This document shows, in pieces, positions 23,777 through 31,654 of a DNA stretch of 57,522 bases; the stretch's first letter is position 1; every line of letters starts with the position of its first letter. This DNA comes from Alcaligenaceae bacterium (GTDB lineage Bacteria; Pseudomonadota; Gammaproteobacteria; Burkholderiales; Burkholderiaceae_B). The notes below the pieces were generated by a model that had not been told where the DNA came from, made no database searches, and worked only from the letters and a program-made list of their open reading frames with translations. The DNA is taken from NCBI GenBank assembly GCA_947378965.1, contig CANCMG010000013.1, positions 1 to 57,522 on the forward strand, given 5' to 3'. The position numbers and the translations under genes are program-made.

Positions 23777-24134
23777 CCCGCAAGAGCTTCTCGTTGCGGC
23801 TCAGACCTTAGCGGCTGCCTCCGCTGAGCCGTTGCTACGGGCTGCAGTCAGCCGGGCGTATTACTCTGCTTATCATCACGGCAGGGTGGCTGTTCAAAAA
23901 GAACTACCACTCATCAATGCTTTAAGTGTTCAGGGTGTAGGTGGTTCGCACGAACAACTCATAACAAAAATGTTGATGGCCAAGGCTCCAAGATGGACTG
24001 GGGCGGCTTACCGCTTAAGAGAGCTGAAATCTCAGCGTGTCACGGCTGACTATCATTTAAACTCTGAGGTCACTCAGGCTACGGCTTGTCAAGCGGTCGA
24101 CAAAGCTAAAGAAATTTTCAAATTGCTCGCTTGA
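23766..24134 (+). CDS. HEPN-domain protein (possible ribonuclease toxin)
   Basis: This 122-residue helical protein carries SRAYYSAYHHG near residue 33, the HEPN R-x6-H signature that forms the ribonuclease active site in dimers, followed by a long helical tail with DKAKEIFKLLA. HEPN proteins of this size are commonly toxins paired with a minimal nucleotidyltransferase (MNT). Here the upstream partner is not an MNT. Both catalytic residues are present, so RNase activity is possible. The pair sits alone between a sulfurtransferase gene and a catabolic operon, as mobile defence or stress modules often do. Confidence 0.72.
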   Translation: MSSSPQELLVAAQTLAAASAEPLLRAAVSRAYYSAYHHGRVAVQKELPLINALSVQGVGGSHEQLITKMLMAKAPRWTGAAYRLRELKSQRVTADYHLNSEVTQATACQAVDKAKEIFKLLA

Positions 24135-24301
24135 GGTCGAAACGGATGATATTGGCCCTCTGCCATCGTCCGTCAGCCTAAATCCAGCACAGCGTTGCTC
24201 ATAGACTTGGTTATGATTGAGCTAAGCAGGGGCTGAGCCTCCCAGGCGCCTCATTGAATACTAATCGCTGCACGCGCGACTTCACACCAAAGGAAACCAC
24301 C

Positions 24302-25378
24302 ATGACCCAAATCCATCGCATCCCCGTTGACCGCTTACGTGAGGCCGTGAGGTACTTGGTGAAAGGTTTTGGCAGCGAACCCAAAGAGATCGAACTGGTA
24401 ACCGAAAACCTGGTGCAAGCCAACTTAACCGGCCATGACTCACATGGCGTTGGCATGTTGCCGCGCTACACCGAGGCGTATCTTGAGGGCGGCTTAAAAC
24501 CAAACGCACATATTGTCAGCAAGATGGATGGTGGCGCGATGGTCAGCGTCGACGGACAGGCGGGTTTTGGCCAGGTGATTGGCCATGAAGCGATGGAGCT
24601 GGGGATCGCGCGCGCCAAGCAGCACGGCAGCTGCATTGTGGCCTTGGGCAATTCGCATCATTTGTGCCGCATTGGCGCCTGGGCCGAAATGGCGGTTGCT
24701 GAAAATCTGATCTCGGTTCACTTCGTAAATGTGATTTCGCGCCCGATCGTTGCGCCCTCGAATGGCGCTGACGCGCGCTTCGGTACAAACCCTTTTTGTG
24801 TTGGGATCCCCGTTGCGGGTCAACCGCCCGTATTGCTCGACTTTGCGACCAGTGTGATTGCGCAGGGTAAGGCGCGCGTTGCCTATAACAAAGGCGAACA
24901 GTTACCCGCGGGTTACTTGATCGATGATCAGGGCAATCCAACCACCGATCCGGTTTATGCAGTGAAACCCCCTTCGGGCGCGCTATGCACCTTTGGCCAG
25001 CACAAGGGTTTCGGCTTAGCACTGGTCTGTGAGTTGCTTGGTGGTGCGCTTGCTGCAGGCATGACAACCCATGATCAGGGCGACGGCAAGCGCCGGGTGC
25101 TCAACGGCATGTTGACGATTATTTTTGATCCTAAAAAGCTCTCAGACGGCTCGGTCTTTGAACACGAAATGAAAGCCTTTATTGAGTGGGTCAAGGCCTC
25201 GCCCGCGCAGGCGGGTACCGACGGCGTTCGGGTCGCCGGTGAGCCAGAGCGCCAGACCCGCGCAGAGCGCATGGCTAATGGCGTGCCGGTGGACGATAAT
25301 ACTTGGCAAGAAATGGTTGCCGCTTGCAGTAAACTCGGTCTCGATGGCGCAACGTTTCAGAAGTTAGCGGGTATGTAA
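24302..25378 (+). CDS. Ldh2-family 2-hydroxyacid dehydrogenase (malate/lactate/sulfolactate type)
   Basis: This 358-residue protein is of the malate/L-lactate dehydrogenase family that lacks a Rossmann fold. SHGVGMLPRYTEAYLEGGL holds the conserved histidine, GNSHHLCRIG the substrate and NAD loop, RFGTNPFCVGIP the next block, and GFGLALVCELLGGALAAG the glycine-rich helix. Such enzymes oxidise 2-hydroxyacids to 2-oxoacids with NAD(P). AAAGGAAA lies six bases before ATG 24302. It precedes the Tct uptake genes and a 2-oxoacid-type ThDP decarboxylase, so it may catalyse the first step after uptake. The substrate is unknown. Confidence 0.85.
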   Translation: MTQIHRIPVDRLREAVRYLVKGFGSEPKEIELVTENLVQANLTGHDSHGVGMLPRYTEAYLEGGLKPNAHIVSKMDGGAMVSVDGQAGFGQVIGHEAMELGIARAKQHGSCIVALGNSHHLCRIGAWAEMAVAENLISVHFVNVISRPIVAPSNGADARFGTNPFCVGIPVAGQPPVLLDFATSVIAQGKARVAYNKGEQLPAGYLIDDQGNPTTDPVYAVKPPSGALCTFGQHKGFGLALVCELLGGALAAGMTTHDQGDGKRRVLNGMLTIIFDPKKLSDGSVFEHEMKAFIEWVKASPAQAGTDGVRVAGEPERQTRAERMANGVPVDDNTWQEMVAACSKLGLDGATFQKLAGM

Positions 25379-25464
25379 ACGAACACCGCGAGCGGCGAGC
25401 AGGTCTGTAAATAGGCGCTGCTAATCGTTATCGGGTAGTTACAGGAACCTCTTGCGCAATACAA

Positions 25465-25485
25465 GCCAGCATCTAAAAAGCTGGC
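25465..25485 (+). terminator. Small hairpin after the dehydrogenase gene
   Basis: GCCAGC (25465-25470) pairs with GCTGGC (25480-25485) across a nine-base A-rich loop, followed by an A/T-rich stretch. It may attenuate or end transcription before tctB. The stem is short. Confidence 0.35.
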
Positions 25486-25511
25486 GCAGTAAATAAAAAT
25501 TTGGGGACAAG

Positions 25512-25538
25512 ATGTTCGGTGTTGCCGCTGATGTTTGA
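25512..25538 (+). other. Eight-codon leader ORF overlapping the tctB start
   Basis: ATG 25512 follows GGGGACAAG and encodes M-F-G-V-A-A-D-V-stop. The TGA lies just inside tctB, whose own ATG at 25531 has no visible Shine-Dalgarno. This is an arrangement expected for translational coupling. Confidence 0.4.
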
Positions 25539-25974
25539 ACGCATCTTAAATGTGTTTTGGTGCCTGCTCGGCCTGGCCACCATGGTCAACTCTTGGTCGC
25601 TTGGCTTAACGGGGTCGTTTGGGCCTGAAAGCGGATTCTTTCCGTTTATCTGTGGCGCGCTCATCACCGTTTGCGGATTGGGCTTGCTGTTTAAGGCCTC
25701 AAGCACAGTCGCGCCCAACCCAGACTGGCCACGCGCGGCGGCGCTTGGCCGAATTTTGGGCGTCGTCGCAGGGTTGATCGCGATGGCAGCCACGTTGCCC
25801 TACTTGGGTTTTGCGGTGTCAAGCGCGTTGACCACCTTTGTCTTATTACAAACCGTTGAGCGCTCGCGCTTGATCGAGTCCTTGATCATTACCGTGAGCT
25901 CGGTGGTGGTGGTCATGCTGGTATTTGGGCGTTTGCTAGGCATGAATTTGCCACGCGGCCCCTGGGGGTGGTGA
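25531..25974 (+). CDS. tctB: Tripartite tricarboxylate transporter small subunit TctB
   Basis: This 147-residue protein has four hydrophobic segments (ILNVFWCLLGLATMV, FFPFICGALITVCGLGLLF, the segment around GVVAGLIAMAATLPYLGF, and a last one around VSSVVVVMLVFGRLL) and the late LGMNLPRGPWGW motif typical of TctB. It is the small membrane subunit of a proton- or sodium-coupled uptake system. Start: ATG 25531 overlaps the stop of an eight-codon ORF (25512-25538) that has its own GGGGACAAG ribosome site, so tctB translation may be coupled to this leader. The gene overlaps tctA (TGATG). Confidence 0.85.
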   Translation: MFERILNVFWCLLGLATMVNSWSLGLTGSFGPESGFFPFICGALITVCGLGLLFKASSTVAPNPDWPRAAALGRILGVVAGLIAMAATLPYLGFAVSSALTTFVLLQTVERSRLIESLIITVSSVVVVMLVFGRLLGMNLPRGPWGW

Positions 25975-27467
25975 TGGACGCAATCAACGGCTTGATGATG
26001 GGGTTTTCGGTGCTATTTACCGCCGAAAATCTTTATTTCTGTTTGCTAGGTAGCATCGTTGGCACGCTGGTTGGCGTTTTGCCTGGGATTGGCCCACTCG
26101 CTGCCTTGGCCCTGTTGCTTCCGGTGACGTTTCAGTTGTCTGCCGTGGCAGGGCTTGGTATGCTCGCCGCCATTTTTTACGGTGCCATGTACGGCGGCTC
26201 GACTACCTCGATCTTGGTGAATATCCCGGGCGAGGCGGCGTCGGTGGTCACGGCCTTAGACGGGCACGCGATGGCGAAGCAGGGCCGCGCAGGGGCGGCG
26301 TTGGGGATGGCCGCGATTAGCTCGTTTGTGGCCGGCACTTTATCTTTGGTGGCGCTAACATTTTTTTCGCCCTTGCTAGCGTCTGTTGCGCTTAAATTTG
26401 GCCCCCCTGAAAATTTTGCGCTGATGGTGTTGGGCCTGGTGTGTACGCTTTACATGATTGGTGGTTCAAAAATCAAGGGCGTGCTGATGATCGCGCTAGG
26501 GTTCTTGGCTGCCATTGTTGGCATCGATATTGTGAACGGGCAAGATCGCTTTACCTTGGGTACCGTCAACCTGTCTGCAGGCATTGAGATTTTGTCGGTT
26601 GTGATCGGTTTATACGGCGTGTCTGAAATCTTGATGAACTGCGAAACGATTGCAAAAAATCAGGTGCTCGCTGAAAAGATTAAAGGTCTCTGGCCCACTT
26701 TTGCCGACTGGAAGGCCTCTTGGAAGCCCATGATGCGCGGTAGTTTTTTGGGATTTTTTCTGGGGCTTGTGCCAGGTGGCGGGCCTGTGACGGCCTCGTT
26801 TGTGTCGTACACACTCGAGCGCCGTATGGCTAAAGACCCAGAGCGGTTTGGCAAAGGGGCAATCGAAGGTGTGGCGGGCCCCGAAGCGGCTAACAACGCG
26901 GCAGTGTCGGGCGGCATGATTCCCTTGTTTACCCTTGGCATCCCCGGTAATGCCGTCACGGCCTTGTTGTTGGGTGCGCTGGTCATGCAGGGCGTGCAGC
27001 CAGGCCCCATGTTTATTACCCAACGTCCTGACTTGTTTTGGGGTGTCGTCGCCAGTATGTATGTGGGTAATGTCTTTTTGTTGCTACTGAACTTACCGCT
27101 GGTGGGCTTGTGGGTGCAATGTTTACGCATCCCCTATCGGGTGTTGTTTCCGTTGATTTTGCTGTTATCGATTGTAGGCACTTACTCGGCTAACAAAAAT
27201 ATATTTGATTTGTGGGTGATGATTGGTTTTGGTGTTGTGGGCTATGTTTTGCGCAAGTTGCAATACGAATTTTCGCCATTCTTGATCGCCTTTGTACTGG
27301 CACCAATGCTCGAGCAATCGTTGCGGCAGTCGATGGTGATGTCACCCGATGGGCTCATGATTTTTGCCCATCGACCGATCGCAGCTGTGTTGATTGTTGG
27401 CAGCTTAATCTTGGCGGCGTTGGTGTTTCGTCAGCGCAAGTCGCGGCAACCCTCCGGAGACCTCTGA
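25974..27467 (+). CDS. tctA: Tripartite tricarboxylate transporter large subunit TctA
   Basis: About 497 residues with roughly 11-12 membrane segments. LVGVLPGIGPLAALALLLP near residue 40 and MYGGSTTSILVNIPGEAASV near residue 75 are the conserved TctA blocks, repeated in the second half as GLVPGGGPVTASFVSY and FTLGIPGNAVTALLLGAL. It forms the transport channel that takes ligand from a TctC-type periplasmic protein. ATG 25974 overlaps the tctB stop; GTG codons at 25968 and 25971 are alternatives. The 3' end is the first copy of the 36-bp repeat. Confidence 0.92.
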   Translation: MDAINGLMMGFSVLFTAENLYFCLLGSIVGTLVGVLPGIGPLAALALLLPVTFQLSAVAGLGMLAAIFYGAMYGGSTTSILVNIPGEAASVVTALDGHAMAKQGRAGAALGMAAISSFVAGTLSLVALTFFSPLLASVALKFGPPENFALMVLGLVCTLYMIGGSKIKGVLMIALGFLAAIVGIDIVNGQDRFTLGTVNLSAGIEILSVVIGLYGVSEILMNCETIAKNQVLAEKIKGLWPTFADWKASWKPMMRGSFLGFFLGLVPGGGPVTASFVSYTLERRMAKDPERFGKGAIEGVAGPEAANNAAVSGGMIPLFTLGIPGNAVTALLLGALVMQGVQPGPMFITQRPDLFWGVVASMYVGNVFLLLLNLPLVGLWVQCLRIPYRVLFPLILLLSIVGTYSANKNIFDLWVMIGFGVVGYVLRKLQYEFSPFLIAFVLAPMLEQSLRQSMVMSPDGLMIFAHRPIAAVLIVGSLILAALVFRQRKSRQPSGDL

Positions 27468-27622
27468 CCATGACAATGCATGCAATAACCCAGAGACCAT
27501 TGACCATGACACTGCGGACAACGACCCAAAGATACCTGACCATGACACTGCGGACAACAACCCAGAGATACCGGGTCATGACAATTTTGGCAACAACTCA
27601 GAGATACCTGACCATGACACTG
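27443..27622 (+). repeat. 36-bp tandem repeat spanning the tctA stop and tctC start (5 copies)
   Basis: Units at 27443, 27479, 27515, 27551 and 27587, each 36 bp. The first contains the tctA end and its TGA; all contain CATGACA with an ATG. Because 36 is a multiple of three, the ATGs at 27470, 27506, 27542, 27578 and 27614 are all in the tctC frame with no stop between. The repeat therefore encodes a 12-residue repeat (M-T-L-R-T-T-T-Q-R-Y-L-T) ahead of the signal peptide if an upstream start is used. Confidence 0.92.
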
Positions 27623-28621
27623 CGGACAACCCTCTCGGCGGTTTTCTTTGCGGCTTTCAGCCTAGCTGTATCGGCGCAGCCTGCGCCCGAGGTGGCCAAG
27701 CTCAAACCCGCTGGGTTTCCTGACCAGCCCATTGAGTACACGGTGGTGTATCCGGCTGGTGGCGGGGTCGATATCACGGCGCGCTTGCTTGCGAAGTACG
27801 CCGAGCAGGTCAGTGGCGACAAGATTTTGGTCAATAACCGAACCGGTGGCGCAGGCATGGTGGGCCATGCCTATCTGGCTAAACAAGCCAAAGCCGATGG
27901 ATATACCTTGGGAGTTGTGGGTAACAACATCTGGGGTGACGCGATGCTCAAGGCGCAAGGCAAATGGGCCTTGTCAGACCTTGAGGCCATTGCTTACCTA
28001 AAGAGTGACTCTTTGACCTGGCTGGCGTCAACCACGGGCCCGTTTGCGGGCAAGACAGCCAAAGAGATCATCCAAGTGGCAAAGGATAAGCCGGGTACGG
28101 TGCGCATCGCGGTGATCCCAGGCACCATGTGGGAGTATCTGATTGAGCAAGTTGAGGCACAGACCGGCGCCAAGTTTTTACGCGTGCCGTTTCAGGGAGG
28201 TAAACCTGCCATCGTTGCCTTACTCGGCGGCAACGTGGATATCGCCCAAGGGTTCAGGGGCGAGTTCGACAGCTTCATGCAGGCCAAACAAGTCACGCCC
28301 ATCGGTGTCGCGTCAGCCATGCGCCTGCCAAGTCTTGCAGAAGTGCCAACCTTTAATGAGATGTATAACGGGCAAGACTATATCTGGCGCACCATCCACT
28401 TTGTGGTGGTCCCTAAGGACACGCCTGCTGAGCGCAAGGCCTACCTTGCCGCAACCCTTCAAGCTGCCATGCGCAATCCTGAGTTGATTGCCGAGTATCA
28501 AAAGTTGGGTGCTTATTTTGATCCGAGTTTGACGCAATCTAAAGCACTTGCAGCTGATTTAGAGGCGCTGGCGCAAAAAGAGCGCGAGTTTTACGTTAAG
28601 ACTGGGCGGTTAAAGCCTTAA
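27614..28621 (+). CDS. Tct-type periplasmic binding protein, first copy
   Basis: From ATG 27614 the product has 335 residues, the same length as its tandem paralogue. It has a signal peptide (LSAVFFAAFSLAVSA, cut before QP) and the TctC/Bug fold: YTVVYPAGGGVDITARLLA near residue 45, LVNNRTGGAGMVGHAYLA, and RVPFQGGKPAIVALLGGNVD. It captures a carboxylate in the periplasm for TctAB. Four further in-frame ATGs upstream (27470-27578) would add 12-48 residues and spoil the signal peptide, so 27614 is favoured; the signal peptide begins at once from it. The next gene is a close paralogue. Confidence 0.9.
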   Translation: MTLRTTLSAVFFAAFSLAVSAQPAPEVAKLKPAGFPDQPIEYTVVYPAGGGVDITARLLAKYAEQVSGDKILVNNRTGGAGMVGHAYLAKQAKADGYTLGVVGNNIWGDAMLKAQGKWALSDLEAIAYLKSDSLTWLASTTGPFAGKTAKEIIQVAKDKPGTVRIAVIPGTMWEYLIEQVEAQTGAKFLRVPFQGGKPAIVALLGGNVDIAQGFRGEFDSFMQAKQVTPIGVASAMRLPSLAEVPTFNEMYNGQDYIWRTIHFVVVPKDTPAERKAYLAATLQAAMRNPELIAEYQKLGAYFDPSLTQSKALAADLEALAQKEREFYVKTGRLKP

Positions 28622-28667
28622 AGTATTCTTGCGCTTAGTAGGAATGATTATATTTAAGCTTGAGCCG

Positions 28668-28731
28668 CTCAGTGATGACAGCGATGGCTGAAGAGTCAAG
28701 GGTTGGTATGAAAGGTTAAACCGTCACTGAG
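28668..28731 (+). promoter_or_regulatory. Spaced inverted repeat between the two tctC genes
   Basis: CTCAGTGA (28668-28675) and TCACTGAG (28724-28731) are perfect inverted copies separated by 48 bases. It could fold in mRNA, separating expression of the two binding-protein genes, or be a spaced operator. A weak promoter (TTAAGT at 28756, TACAAT at 28779, spacer 17) follows it. Confidence 0.35.
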
Positions 28732-28844
28732 ACGTTAGCATTTGGTTTTTTGAAGTTAAGTTTTAGTTGTTAGATCATTACAATAATTTTTTCGATAATC
28801 GTTTTTGTCAAAGCAATTCGCTATTAATCAAAGGAGACTAATCA

Positions 28845-29852
28845 ATGAAAATAATCTCGACACTGATGGCAACGTTGTTTGCCGCCGTAACGGTAGGCGC
28901 CTTCGCACAGCCCGCGACTGATGTCGCAAAATTGAAACCTAAAGGGTTTGCCGATCAACCCATCGAATACACCGTGGTGTATCCAGCGGGTGGCGGTATG
29001 GACATCACCGCGCGCTTGCTTGCCAAGTATGCAGAGAAGGCCAGCGGCGACAAAATCCTTGTCAATAATCGCACGGGTGGCGCGGGTGTTGTGGGTCACG
29101 CCTTTCTTGCGACACAGGCCAAGCCCGATGGTTATACCGTGGGTATTTTAGGCAATATGATCTGGGGCGACGCCATGCTCAAAGCGCAGGGCAAATGGTC
29201 GTTGGCAGATGTTGAATCGATTGCTTATATCAATAGTGATTCATTAACGTGGGTAGCCTCAACCACGGGCCCGTTTGCAGGCAAAACAGCAAAAGAGATT
29301 ATTCAAGCTGCGAAAGACAAGCCCGGTACGGTGCGTGTTGCGGTAGTGCCCGGCACCATGTGGGAATACATCGTTGATCAACTCGAAGCCCAGACGGGTG
29401 CTAAGTTTTTACGTGTGCCATTTCAGGGCGGCAAGCCAGGAATCGTGGCGTTGGTTGGTGGTAACGTTGATGTGGCGCAAGGCTTCTTGGGCGAGTTTGA
29501 AAGCTTTTTGCAAGCCAAGCAAGTTGCACCGATTGGCGTAGCGTCGGCCACGCGTGTGCCAAGTTTGAAAGATGTTCCAACTTTTAACGAGATGTATAAC
29601 TCGCAAGAATATGTCTGGAATATCATCCGCTTTGCTGTTGTGCCTAAAGGTACCCCAGCCGAGGTGAAGGCTTACCTTGCTGCAACGATTCAAGCAGCAG
29701 TGGCTAATCCAGAGTTGATTGCTGAATATCAAAAATTAGGTGCCTATTTTGATGACAGCCTGCTTAAGTCAAAGACTATTGCGGCAGACTTAAACGTCTT
29801 GTCACAAAAGGAACGTGACTTCTACGTTAAGACCGGTCGTTTGAAGCCTTAA
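28845..29852 (+). CDS. Tct-type periplasmic binding protein, second copy
   Basis: This 335-residue protein is very similar to the preceding one along its whole length (LLAKYAE, VNNRTGGAG, GDAMLKAQGKW, KFLRVPFQGGKP and YVKTGRLKP are shared). It has a clean signal peptide ending GAFA-QP. AAAGGAG sits eight bases before ATG 28845. This is a tandem gene duplication, but the promoter-side sequences differ completely: the first copy is coupled to tctA by the 36-bp repeat, while the second follows a 223-base gap with its own signals. The two may bind different ligands or be expressed at different levels. Both feed the same TctAB pair. Confidence 0.92.
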   Translation: MKIISTLMATLFAAVTVGAFAQPATDVAKLKPKGFADQPIEYTVVYPAGGGMDITARLLAKYAEKASGDKILVNNRTGGAGVVGHAFLATQAKPDGYTVGILGNMIWGDAMLKAQGKWSLADVESIAYINSDSLTWVASTTGPFAGKTAKEIIQAAKDKPGTVRVAVVPGTMWEYIVDQLEAQTGAKFLRVPFQGGKPGIVALVGGNVDVAQGFLGEFESFLQAKQVAPIGVASATRVPSLKDVPTFNEMYNSQEYVWNIIRFAVVPKGTPAEVKAYLAATIQAAVANPELIAEYQKLGAYFDDSLLKSKTIAADLNVLSQKERDFYVKTGRLKP

Positions 29853-29869
29853 GGTGATTTTTGTTTAAA

Positions 29870-29916
29870 GCACGATTATTTTTTATCCGAATTGAGTGTA
29901 TCCGTCCTAATCGTGC
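29870..29916 (+). terminator. Inverted repeat after the second tctC gene
   Basis: GCACGATTA (29870-29878) and TAATCGTGC (29908-29916) are perfect inverted copies with a 29-base spacer. There is no T-run after it, so it may be an attenuator or mRNA-stabilising stem between the binding-protein gene and the decarboxylase gene, rather than a strong terminator. Confidence 0.35.
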
Positions 29917-29971
29917 GGGGTGGGGCTTAAATCAACATGCAGTTTTAACCGACACATACAGAGATTGATTC

Positions 29972-31642
29972 ATGGCAATGCAAAAACTTACTGGCCGTCA
30001 GGCTTTCATCAAATTGTTGCTCGATGAGGGCGTCACCCACATGTTTGGCAACCCTGGCACCACCGAGCTTGCCATCATGGAGGCGGTGCCGCAGTTTCCT
30101 GAGTTGAAGTACGTGTTGGGTTTGCAAGAGTCGATTGTTGTGGGGATGGCGGATGGGTTTGCGCGCGCATCTCAAAAACTCGTTGCCTGTAACTTGCATT
30201 GCGCGCCTGGCTTAGGGCACGCGATGGGGGCGATCTATTCGGCCAAGTTCTCTGGCTCGCCCATCATCATTACGGCGGGGCAGTACGAAGTGGGTTATGG
30301 CCTGCAAGAGCCTTTGTTGTACGAACCCTTGGTGCCGATGGTGGCGCCTTTGGTGAAGTGGGCTTTTGAAGTGACCCGACTAGAAGACTTGCCGCGTATT
30401 GTGCGCCGCGCCGCAAAGATTGCTCGCACACCACCGATGGGCCCGGTCTTTATTAGTTTGCCAGGCTCGGTGCTCGATGAAGAAACAGACATTGAATTTG
30501 GTTTTCCTACGGTTATCGATGCGGCTGTGCGCCCAGGCGATGCCTCGCTCAAAGCAATTGCCCAACGCTTGCTCGCCGCAAAAAATCCGGTGATTGTCGC
30601 TGGCCGCGAAATCGCCAATGCCGGTATTTTTAACGAGGCTTGCGAGCTTGCTGAGTTGCTGGGCGCTGCCGTGTACCAAGAGTCGGTTGGCTATAACGCG
30701 CGCTACCCCACCTCGCATCCAACATGTATGGGCGATTTGTCACGCAACCAGAAAAAAGTGCGTTCGATTCTTGAACAGTACGACTTTTTGTTATGCCTCG
30801 GTGCTGATTTGCTTCGTATGTCGCCGATGAGCACGGTCGAGCCCTTGCCACCCGAAATGCCGGTGATGCACATCACCGAGCGCGAGTGGGAGCTCGGTAA
30901 AAACTATTCAACAGAAACTGCCGTACGTGCCGATGTCAAAGAAACATTGTTAGCGTTGTTGCCGCTGTTGCGTGCAGAGCGCAGTGCCGAATACGCGAAG
31001 GCGGCAAGTGTGCGCGTTCAAGCCCTGAGCGCCAACAACTGGTCAGCCAAGCGCGACAAAGCGCATGCAGAGTTTTCAGCCGCAGCATCAGCCAACCCCA
31101 TTGATCAGCGTTATTTGGTGAGCCAATTGGTGTCTGTTTTGCCGAAAGATGCAATCGTTGTGGATGAAACCCTGACGGCTTCGCCAGCGATTGCTGCGAC
31201 GCTACCGATGGATAATCCCAAGGCGTATTACGGCCTTGCCAGTGGTGGCCTTGGGTTTGGGATGGCAGGGGCAGTGGGTGTGAGCCTGGCGCAACCTGGT
31301 CGCCCAATCGTGGCCACAATCGGTGACGGTAGCGCCATGTACAGCATTCAGTCGCTCTGGACCGCCGCGCACCTACGTTTGCCTATCACTTACGTCATCA
31401 TCAATAACCGCAGCTATCGCATTATTAAAGAACGATTACTTGCGATGCGCGGCACAGATGCGTTTGTGGCGATGGATATGAATGATCCACCAATCGATTT
31501 TGCGGGCTTAGCAAAAAACATGGGGATGTCGTCGCAAATCGTGACCGACCCAACCCAGCTGTCGGCAGTGTTGAAGGCCGCGATGGCTAGCGGCGTGCCT
31601 AATCTGGTTGAAGTGATTGTGTCAAAAGGATTTGGCGAATAA
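29972..31642 (+). CDS. ThDP-dependent 2-oxoacid decarboxylase-like enzyme (benzoylformate decarboxylase group)
   Basis: This 556-residue protein has the three-domain ThDP fold. GNPGTTELAIMEAV and LQESIVVGMADGFA hold the activating glutamate, and NLHCAPGLGHAMG the histidine at the benzoylformate-decarboxylase His70 position. The cofactor motif runs from GDGSAMYSIQSLW to NNRSYRI. The serine found at position 26 of benzoylformate decarboxylase is threonine here, and no histidine is evident around LGADLLRMSPMST, where His281 would be. It is thus a relative, not a confirmed benzoylformate decarboxylase. Context with a 2-hydroxyacid dehydrogenase suggests it decarboxylates the resulting 2-oxoacid. 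It converges with the fusion gene, 12 bases apart. Confidence 0.8.
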   Translation: MAMQKLTGRQAFIKLLLDEGVTHMFGNPGTTELAIMEAVPQFPELKYVLGLQESIVVGMADGFARASQKLVACNLHCAPGLGHAMGAIYSAKFSGSPIIITAGQYEVGYGLQEPLLYEPLVPMVAPLVKWAFEVTRLEDLPRIVRRAAKIARTPPMGPVFISLPGSVLDEETDIEFGFPTVIDAAVRPGDASLKAIAQRLLAAKNPVIVAGREIANAGIFNEACELAELLGAAVYQESVGYNARYPTSHPTCMGDLSRNQKKVRSILEQYDFLLCLGADLLRMSPMSTVEPLPPEMPVMHITEREWELGKNYSTETAVRADVKETLLALLPLLRAERSAEYAKAASVRVQALSANNWSAKRDKAHAEFSAAASANPIDQRYLVSQLVSVLPKDAIVVDETLTASPAIAATLPMDNPKAYYGLASGGLGFGMAGAVGVSLAQPGRPIVATIGDGSAMYSIQSLWTAAHLRLPITYVIINNRSYRIIKERLLAMRGTDAFVAMDMNDPPIDFAGLAKNMGMSSQIVTDPTQLSAVLKAAMASGVPNLVEVIVSKGFGE

Positions 31643-31654
31643 GCCTGCTGCGTC

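Noticed and set aside
24543-25067. 174-residue reverse open frame
   Set aside because: Antisense of the well-supported Ldh2-family gene; arginine/serine-rich without motif.
29972-31642. Benzoylformate decarboxylase (mdlC) as a firm name
   Set aside because: The active-site serine is threonine and the second histidine is not evident, and there are no mandelate genes nearby.
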